Below are positions 13,827-19,051 of a DNA stretch of 19,051 bases, piece after piece. How positions within the stretch are numbered: position 1 is the stretch's first letter; each line of letters starts with the position of its first letter. The position numbers and the translations under genes were made by a program. The stretch covers positions 1 to 19,051 of the forward strand of contig JAEWPH010000211.1 of the NCBI GenBank assembly GCA_023460715.1, written 5' to 3'. The DNA comes from Pseudomonadota bacterium. Its GTDB lineage: Bacteria > Pseudomonadota > Gammaproteobacteria > Burkholderiales > Burkholderiaceae_C. The notes beneath the pieces were generated by a model. The model was not told the origin of the DNA. It saw only the letters and a list, made by a program, of their open reading frames with translations, and searched no databases.

Positions 13827-14893
13827 GCGCCGTGCAAGAGAAGAACGCAGCCGCCGCGGCGGCAGATGCCACAAACGGCGCGCAACCGCTGGTGCGCGCG
13901 CACGACCTGGCCAAGACCTTCGACGTGTCCGCCCCGTGGTTGAACCGCGTGCTGGAGCGCAAGCCGCGCGCGCTGCTGCATGCCGTGGACGGCGTGAGCT
14001 TCGAGATCGAGAAGGGCAAGACGCTGGCCCTGGTGGGCGAATCGGGCTGCGGCAAGAGCACCGTGGCGCGCCTGCTGGTGGGCCTGTACGAACCCACGCG
14101 GGGCGGCCTGACCTTCGACGACCAGGACGCCCACGCGGCCTTCAAGGGCAGCAACGCGCAGGCCATGCGCCGGCGCATCCAGATGATCTTCCAGGACCCA
14201 TACGCGAGCCTGAACCCGCGCTGGCTGGTGGAAGACATCATCGGCGAGCCGCTGCGCGAGCACGGCCTGATCACCGACAAGGCGCAACTGAAAGCACGCG
14301 TGGGCGAGCTGCTGCAATCGGTCGGCCTGTCGCCGCTGGACATGGTGAAGTACCCGCACCAGTTCTCGGGCGGGCAGCGCCAGCGCATCTCGATTGCGCG
14401 GGCCCTGGCGACCGAGCCGGAGTTTCTGGTGTGCGACGAGCCCACGTCCGCGCTCGACGTGTCGGTGCAGGCGCAGGTGCTCAACATCATGAAGGACTTG
14501 CAGCGCCAGCGGCAGCTCACGTACCTGTTCATCAGCCACAACCTCGCGGTGGTGCGCCACGTGAGCGACCAGGTCGGCGTGATGTACCTGGGCCGGCTGG
14601 TGGAGCTGGCCGACAAGCAGCAGCTGTTCGCTGCCCCGCGCCACCCGTACACGCGCATGCTGCTGGACGCGATCCCGAAGATGCACGACACGGGCAAGGC
14701 GCGCACGCCCGTGCAGGGCGAGGTGCCCAACCCCCTGAATCCGCCGTCCGGCTGCGCCTTCAATCCGCGCTGCCCCTACGCCAACGACCGCTGCCGCACC
14801 GAGCGCCCCGCGCTCATCAACGACGGCGGTACCCGCGTGGCATGCCACGGCATCGAGGAAGGCCGCATTCCGCTGCAAGCGCTGGCGGTTTGA
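13823..14893 (+). CDS. dppF: Peptide ABC transporter ATP-binding protein, DppF type
   Basis: A 356-residue ATPase partner of DppD. Walker A is GESGCGKS (72-79), Q-loop FQDPYASLNPR (123-133), signature FSGGQRQR (181-188), Walker B FLVCDEPTSALD (201-212), and switch His239 in FISHN. The C-terminal domain repeats the four-cysteine pattern (Cys311, Cys317, Cys324, Cys341). An Ala-rich N-terminal extension (residues 5-20, EKNAAAAAADATNGAQ) precedes the domain and is probably disordered. Translation is coupled to dppD by the ATGA overlap. It is the last gene of the cluster; repeat copy D begins a few bases after the stop and no T-run terminator is visible. Confidence 0.96.
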   Translation: MSAVQEKNAAAAAADATNGAQPLVRAHDLAKTFDVSAPWLNRVLERKPRALLHAVDGVSFEIEKGKTLALVGESGCGKSTVARLLVGLYEPTRGGLTFDDQDAHAAFKGSNAQAMRRRIQMIFQDPYASLNPRWLVEDIIGEPLREHGLITDKAQLKARVGELLQSVGLSPLDMVKYPHQFSGGQRQRISIARALATEPEFLVCDEPTSALDVSVQAQVLNIMKDLQRQRQLTYLFISHNLAVVRHVSDQVGVMYLGRLVELADKQQLFAAPRHPYTRMLLDAIPKMHDTGKARTPVQGEVPNPLNPPSGCAFNPRCPYANDRCRTERPALINDGGTRVACHGIEEGRIPLQALAV

Positions 14894-14896
14894 ACG

Positions 14897-14952
14897 TTTT
14901 GGGCCGCTGGCGCTTGTGGATAAAGCGCAGATGGCTATCAAATAAATAGCAA
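14897..14952 (-). repeat. Interspersed two-hairpin repeat, copy D
   Basis: On the minus strand: GCTAT (14946-14950), 7 nt, ATAGC (14934-14938), 5 nt, GCGC (14925-14928), 9 nt, AAGCGCC (14909-14915), then GGCCCAAAAC. On the + strand the second arm forms GCGCTT/AAGCGC-type pairing. It starts directly after dppF, inverted relative to copies B and C. Confidence 0.75.
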
Positions 14953-15088
14953 AAGCCGCGCTATCGCCGGCCCGGATCTGAGGGGTACGGCTGTGGCCCG
15001 CGTGCACCGCTGGGCCGCTCAGAAGGTGTGAAGCAATTCGGCGTTGTTTCGTAGAACGGGCCTGGGTGGTGGACCCGTTTACACCCTC

Positions 15089-15547
15089 TCAATTGAAGCG
15101 GCCGTGCACGCCGCCCAGGCTGTAGCGGCCGGCGCCCAGCAGCATCACCGCCAGCGCGCCGAAGAGGTACAGGCCTTGCAGTTCCAGCGCCCAGCCGCCT
15201 TGCTTGGTGAGCGCGAACAGGTCGGCCATGTGCACCAGGCCGAAGGCCACCAGCATGTTGACCACGATGATGGCCGCGCCGGCGCGCGTGGCGATGCCGG
15301 CGATCAGCAGCAGCGGCGCGAGGATCTCGCCGATGAATACGCCGTAGGCCAGCACGCCTGGCAGGCCGGCCTTCTCCAGCATGCCGGCGATGAAGCCCAC
15401 GCCGGCGTGTACCTTGAAGATGCCGTGCAGCAGCACCAGGATGCCGATGGACAGGCGCAGCACCAGCTTGCCGGCATCGTCGGTCGACGGGATGGCAGCC
15501 GGCGAAGCCGTGGTGCGGGACGTGGAATGCAGGGTCTTGGTGTTCAT
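15089..15547 (-). CDS. DoxX-family inner-membrane protein
   Basis: A 152-residue protein with four predicted helices at about residues 27-45, 65-85, 92-112 and 118-138. The DoxX pattern is clear: KLVLRLSIGILVLLHGIFKV near the start, then GLPGVLAYGVFIGEILAPLLLI, IVVNMLVAFGLVH and ELQGLYLFGALAVMLLGAGRYSLG. DoxX proteins are small quinone-linked or thiol-redox-associated membrane proteins of poorly defined role. The frame extends 28 codons further upstream, but ATG 15545-15547 has a good AGAGAGGA site (complement of 15554-15561), and the upstream part lacks family character. It stands alone on the minus strand and is divergent from the nucleotidase gene. The 226 bp between the two starts show no clear operator. 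Confidence 0.9.
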   Translation of the reverse strand: MNTKTLHSTSRTTASPAAIPSTDDAGKLVLRLSIGILVLLHGIFKVHAGVGFIAGMLEKAGLPGVLAYGVFIGEILAPLLLIAGIATRAGAAIIVVNMLVAFGLVHMADLFALTKQGGWALELQGLYLFGALAVMLLGAGRYSLGGVHGRFN

Positions 15548-15776
15548 GGTGTGGTCCTCTCTGAATGTGTGTGACGGAAAGCACGCAGTGTCGGCGGGAG
15601 GTGCGAACGCGGTCGGTGCGTTTGCGCACACATTTAGCCAGAAAGTGGCCGTATTGGGGGCCGCCAGCCGAGATGCCTGTGGTGGCCATCCGCCGTGCGA
15701 AGCCCCAGGCCTTTCATGCCGCTGTCATCCTTGCGCACCACCATGCCGGCTTTGAATCAAGACGGGAGAGCGTGTG

Positions 15777-17747
15777 ATGGGATCGAACCAGCAGGGCGCA
15801 TGGCGCCTGCGTACGGGTGTGGTGGCGCTGGTGGCTGCCGGCGTGCTGGCTGCCTGCGGCGGCAGCGGCGACGACAGCAACAACGGCACCGGCAGCACCG
15901 GCAATCCGGGCAGCGGCGGCGGCACGGGCAGCGCCGGCCAGCCCATGGAACTGACGATCCTGCACATCAACGACCACCACTCCACCCTGGAGTCCAAGTC
16001 CAAGACCCTGACGCTCTCGGCCGGTGGCGCCAGCCCGGTCAACGTGGCGGTGGATGCCGGCGGCTTCCCGCGGGTGGCCGCAGCCATCGAGTCGCTGGCC
16101 GCGCAGTCGCCCAACGTGCTCAAGCTGCACGCCGGGGATGCGCTCACCGGTACGCTGTACTTCAACCGCGCAGGCAGCGATGGCGAGGCCGATGCCGCGC
16201 TGATGAACACGGTGTGCTTCGACGCCTTCACGCTGGGCAACCACGAGTTCGACAAGGGCGACAGCGGGCTCAAGGGCTTCATCGATCTGCTGCACCAGGG
16301 CAGTTGCAAGACGCCGGTGCTGAGCGCCAACGTGGCGTTCGGCGCCAGTTCTGCGCTGAGCGCGGCCAGGGCCCCAGGCTATGTGAACCCCTCGATGGTG
16401 GTGGAACGCGGCGGGCAGAAGATCGGCATCGTCGGCCTCACCATCGCGCAGAAGACCAAGGCCTCGTCCAGCCCCGACGCCGACACCACCTTCGAAGACG
16501 AGGCCACCGCCGCGCAGCGCGAGATCGACAAGCTGCGCGCGCAGGGCATCAACAAGATCGTGGTGATGAGCCATGTGGGCTATGGCTACGAACTGCAGAT
16601 CGTGCCCCGGCTCTCGGGCGTGGACGTGGTGGTGGGCGGCGACTCGCACACCCTGCTGGGCCCCGATACGCTGGCCACCACCGGCGTGGGCACCCCCGGC
16701 GGCACCTACCCCACACGCCTGGCCGACAAGGACGGCAGGAACGTCTGCGTGGTGCAGGCCTGGGAGTACGCCCAGGTGGTGGGCGAGCTGAAGGTCTCGT
16801 TCGACGCGGCTGGCAACGTCACCCAGTGCGCGGGCACGCCGCATGTGCTGATCGGCAGCGACTTCACGGTGGCTGGCAAGGCGCCCACCGACGCGGAGAA
16901 GAAGGCGATCGACGCCGCCGTGGCCGCCACGGGCTTCCTGCGCGTGACGCAGCCATCGGCAGCGGCCACGCAGAAGCTGCAGCCCTACAAGGACCGCGTG
17001 GCGGTGTTCAACAAGACCCAGGTGGCGACGGTGCCGCAAGAGCTGTGCTCGCGCCGGTTGCCGGGTGGGCCGGGCACGGCCGACTACAGCCGGTCCAGCG
17101 CCGCGTGCACGGCCGAGGGCAGCGTGAGCGTGCGGGGCGGCGACATCCAGCAGCTGGTGGCGCAAGCGTATCTGGACGTGGCCAACGCGCAGTACGGCGG
17201 TGCCGACATCTCGCTGCAAAGCGGCGGCGGCGTGCGCATTCCGCTGACCGGCACCGTGACGGCGGCGCAGGCGATCCAGGTGCTGCCCTTCGGCAACATG
17301 CTGTTCCGCCTCAACGTGACCGGCACGGAAGTGACGGCCATGCTGGAAGACGGCCTGGAGGCCGTGTACGGCGCGGGCGGCTCCACCGGCCCGTATCCCT
17401 ACACCGGCGGCCTGCGCTTCGACGTGAATGCCCAAGCAGCGTTCGGCCAGCGCATCTCGGGTGCCGAAGTGCGCAACGCCACCAGCGGCGCCTGGGAGCC
17501 GCTCGATGCGGCCAAGACCTACCGCCTGTTCGTGCTGAGCTTCAACGCCACCGGCGGCGACGGTTACAAGACCCTGGCCTCCGTGCCGGCCACCCGGCGC
17601 CTGGACATCGGCGTGCTCGATGCCGACGTGTTCTTCAACTACATCGAAAAGCAGGCCAAGGACCCGGTCAGCGGGCTGCCCCGCCTGAGCCGTCTGCCGC
17701 ACGAGCTGTACAGCACCAAGAGCTTCGTCGCGCCTGCGGCGCGGTAG
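15777..17747 (+). CDS. 5'-nucleotidase/2',3'-cyclic phosphodiesterase family lipoprotein
   Basis: A 656-residue two-domain phosphoesterase (UshA-like). A lipoprotein signal ends at VLAAC (Cys27), followed by a Gly/Ser/Asn-rich linker (28-56), so it is probably anchored to a membrane facing the periplasm. The metallophosphatase domain shows D-x-H as Asp66/His68 in HINDHHST, Asp121 in HAGDALTG, LGNHEFDKG (Asn155, His156) and GGDSHTLL (Asp289, His291). The C-terminal nucleotide-binding domain (about 400-640) includes LQSGGGVRIPL and SFNATGGDGY (Phe589 is a candidate base-stacking residue). It should release phosphate from extracellular nucleotides. GTG 15774 is also in frame, but ATG 15777 with GGGAG upstream (15763-15767) is preferred. 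Cysteine pairs in 415-450 may form disulfides. Confidence 0.92.
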   Translation: MGSNQQGAWRLRTGVVALVAAGVLAACGGSGDDSNNGTGSTGNPGSGGGTGSAGQPMELTILHINDHHSTLESKSKTLTLSAGGASPVNVAVDAGGFPRVAAAIESLAAQSPNVLKLHAGDALTGTLYFNRAGSDGEADAALMNTVCFDAFTLGNHEFDKGDSGLKGFIDLLHQGSCKTPVLSANVAFGASSALSAARAPGYVNPSMVVERGGQKIGIVGLTIAQKTKASSSPDADTTFEDEATAAQREIDKLRAQGINKIVVMSHVGYGYELQIVPRLSGVDVVVGGDSHTLLGPDTLATTGVGTPGGTYPTRLADKDGRNVCVVQAWEYAQVVGELKVSFDAAGNVTQCAGTPHVLIGSDFTVAGKAPTDAEKKAIDAAVAATGFLRVTQPSAAATQKLQPYKDRVAVFNKTQVATVPQELCSRRLPGGPGTADYSRSSAACTAEGSVSVRGGDIQQLVAQAYLDVANAQYGGADISLQSGGGVRIPLTGTVTAAQAIQVLPFGNMLFRLNVTGTEVTAMLEDGLEAVYGAGGSTGPYPYTGGLRFDVNAQAAFGQRISGAEVRNATSGAWEPLDAAKTYRLFVLSFNATGGDGYKTLASVPATRRLDIGVLDADVFFNYIEKQAKDPVSGLPRLSRLPHELYSTKSFVAPAAR

Positions 17748-17763
17748 GAAGAAAGAGGCTGCA

Positions 17764-17805
17764 GGGGCACCGAGGCCGCTGGCACATCCAGCGCAGCGGA
17801 GCCCC
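17764..17805. other. Long imperfect hairpin after the nucleotidase gene
   Basis: CGCTGG (17777-17782) and CCAGCG (17788-17793) close a CACAT loop, and outer GGGGC (17764-17768) can pair with GCCCC (17801-17805). It lies 17 bp after the nucleotidase stop and may protect the message end. It has no T-run. Confidence 0.4.
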
Positions 17806-17862
17806 GTCCTCATGCAGGGGCGCTACGCCGCCGCGCGTGTGGGGTTTGGGTGGGTGCCTGCT

Positions 17863-18192
17863 TTAGGCGCACACGGCTTCAGGTGATTTGCTATAATTTA
17901 TATAGCTGAATGCGCTGGCGTAGAAAGCGCTGACGCCTGTTTTGGCTTGAATCTCCGCAGAAGCGGGACTGGCCGGGTGAGGCCGTGCCAGCTGCAGAAG
18001 CGTCGTCGCCGCCGCGTGGACGAGCTGTGCGGCCGTCAGCGCGTAGCCCAGGCTGTAGCCCGCGTGGCGCGGAAGATGGCCCGGCGCCGCGCCGTAGAAC
18101 CACCGCCCGTGCCCATAGTCAGCCCGAAGTCCCAAAGCGCGTGCGACCTGCCCGACGTCTGCCAATGGGGCTGGCACCGGACGCGCTCCGAC
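17863..18192 (-). pseudogene. Decayed gene fragment, possibly C-terminus of a DUF2268-like protein
   Basis: Directly after the stop of the RpiR-family gene, and in the same frame, an open stretch of about 109 codons continues with no ATG; the only starts are weak (GTG at 18175-18177). The part GRWFYGAAPGHLPRHAGYSL followed by GYALTAAQLV reads like conserved protein. It resembles the C-terminal end of DUF2268 putative zinc-dependent proteases, but the HExxH motif is missing and the match is from memory. The tail, from about AKTGVSAFYASAFSYINYSK onward, is encoded by interspersed repeat copy C. I infer a gene that lost its 5' part and had its 3' end replaced or interrupted. It could also be a small translated ORF. 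The rest of 17748-18192 holds a hairpin and no other gene. Confidence 0.4.
17888..17948 (+). repeat. Interspersed two-hairpin repeat, copy C
   Basis: It reads GCTAT (17890-17894), 7 nt, ATAGC (17902-17906), 5 nt, GCGC (17912-17915), 9 nt, AAGCGCT (17925-17931), then GACGCCTGTTTTGGCTT. Orientation is as copy B. It overlaps the end of the decayed minus-strand fragment, whose last 28 or so codons it supplies. Confidence 0.75.
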
Positions 18193-19038
18193 TCAGGTAT
18201 AGCGCTTGGCGCGCAGGTTGTCCTTCATCTGCTGCAGCAGCGGCTGCAAGGGCTCGCCGATGCGCAGCGCCACGCAGGTGGCCAGCACGTCGATGATCAA
18301 GAGGTGCATGAGCCGCGACACCATGGGGCTGTAGCGGTCGTAGCCTTCCGGGTGGTCGGCGGCCAAGTGGATGTGGCAGGCCAGCGCCAGGGGCGAGCCG
18401 CTGGCCGTGATGGCGATGGTGGTCGCGCCCTTCTTGCGCGCGATGTCGGCGGCATCCATCAGGTCGCGCGTGCGGCCCGAGTTGGAGACGATCACCACGC
18501 AGTCGCCGGGCCCCAGCAGCGTAGCGCTCATCACCTGCATGTGGCCGTCGCTGGTGCTGATGCTGGTGATGCCCAGCCGGAAGAACTTGTGCTGCGCGTC
18601 CTGCGCCACGATGCCGGAATTGCCCGCGCCGTAGAACTCGATGCGCTTGCCCGTCTGCCAGGTGGCGGCGATCGCCTCGGCCGCGCGCTCGATGGCGCCC
18701 GTGCTGGCGGCGTTGCGGTACTGCAGGAAGGCCGCCACCGCGTTGTCCACCACCTTCACCAGCACATCACCGGTCTTGTCGTCGGCGTCCACGCTGCGGT
18801 GGATGAAGGGCACGCCCTCGCTCACGCTGCCGGCCAGCTTGAGCTTGAAGTCCGCCAGACCGTCGTAGCCCATGCTGCGGCAAAACCGCACCACGGTGGG
18901 CTTGCTCACACCGGCCCGCGCGGCCAGCTCGCGCACCGGCAGCCGCGCGAAGGCGCGGGCGTCGTCCAGCACGAGCTGCGCCACGCGCTGCTCGGCCGGC
19001 GCCAGCGAGGGCAGGGAGGCGGTGATGCGGTCGAGCAT
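18193..19038 (-). CDS. hexR: RpiR-family transcriptional regulator, HexR-like
   Basis: A 281-residue cytosolic regulator. The N-terminal RpiR helix-turn-helix domain spans 1-77, with the recognition part LAARAGVSKPTVVRFCRSMG at 38-57. The SIS sugar-phosphate-binding domain spans about 130-255, with FYGAGNSGIVAQDAQHKFFR (135-154) and IVSNSGRTRDL (183-193). Order, length and the ...DAQHKFFRLG... and SRLMHLLIIDVLAT stretches match HexR of pseudomonads. There HexR represses glucose and Entner-Doudoroff genes and is released by 2-keto-3-deoxy-6-phosphogluconate. A strong GGAGGG site lies just upstream of ATG 19036-19038. Targets here are not in view; likely neighbours (zwf, pgl, edd, eda) would be beyond 19051. 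HexR rather than another RpiR member is inferred by resemblance. Confidence 0.85.
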   Translation of the reverse strand: MLDRITASLPSLAPAEQRVAQLVLDDARAFARLPVRELAARAGVSKPTVVRFCRSMGYDGLADFKLKLAGSVSEGVPFIHRSVDADDKTGDVLVKVVDNAVAAFLQYRNAASTGAIERAAEAIAATWQTGKRIEFYGAGNSGIVAQDAQHKFFRLGITSISTSDGHMQVMSATLLGPGDCVVIVSNSGRTRDLMDAADIARKKGATTIAITASGSPLALACHIHLAADHPEGYDRYSPMVSRLMHLLIIDVLATCVALRIGEPLQPLLQQMKDNLRAKRYT

Positions 19039-19051
19039 CTCAGCCCTCCGC

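Noticed and set aside
13574..15007. A 477-codon minus-strand frame opposite dppD and dppF
   Set aside because: It spans two genes with complete ABC ATPase motifs on the other strand and shows no domain of its own.
14894..15088. Search for a terminator or small gene between dppF and the DoxX gene
   Set aside because: Only repeat copy D is evident. There is no stem with a T-run and no coding frame of note.
15548..15631. Longer DoxX-family product with 28 extra N-terminal residues
   Set aside because: The extension lacks family similarity, and the internal ATG at 15545-15547 has a good Shine-Dalgarno sequence.

Overview
The window is a high-GC, densely coded chromosomal segment. It most resembles a betaproteobacterium of the family Comamonadaceae, in or near Acidovorax. 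The main support is an Omp32-type anion porin, a HexR-type RpiR regulator, a cobS-cobC pair and the strong GC bias at third codon positions. The assignment is made by recognition and is not from a database search. No phage, insertion sequence, CRISPR array, tRNA or rRNA is visible.

Layout. Positions 1-195 hold the 3' end of a type II secretion GspC-like gene (+). A leftward block follows: cobC and cobS (late cobalamin synthesis, ATGA overlap), then ilvA (threonine ammonia-lyase). Upstream of ilvA, on the same strand, is a compact non-coding unit with a strong intrinsic terminator and a CU-rich, anti-Shine-Dalgarno-like stretch; I read it as a candidate small RNA. Rightward from there come an OsmC-family gene and a highly expressed general porin with its own terminator. 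After a structured 550-bp stretch without a convincing gene comes the central feature, a seven-gene peptide-uptake cluster: dppA1-dppB-M20 amidohydrolase-dppA2-dppC-dppD-dppF. It has two equal-length (526 aa) paralogous binding proteins and a cytosolic amidohydrolase between the permease genes. Downstream lie a DoxX-family membrane protein (-), a lipoprotein 5'-nucleotidase-family enzyme (+), a decayed gene fragment, and a HexR-like regulator (-) at the right edge.

How the parts may work together. The binding proteins would capture peptides or N-acylated amino acids in the periplasm, after diffusion through porins. DppB and DppC form the membrane channel and DppD and DppF the ATPase pair. The M20 enzyme would cleave the imported amide bond inside the cell. 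The other genes are housekeeping and look unrelated to one another.

The least expected signal is a short two-hairpin repeat, about 55-60 bp, present in four copies with identical internal spacing: positions ~617-678, 1671-1730, 14897-14952 and 17888-17948. A possible fifth, partial copy is at ~10012-10040. One copy lies inside the coding sequence of cobC, where it creates a run of codons rare for this genome. Another forms the tail of the decayed fragment next to the HexR-like gene. The partial copy would encode the end of the DppA2 signal peptide.
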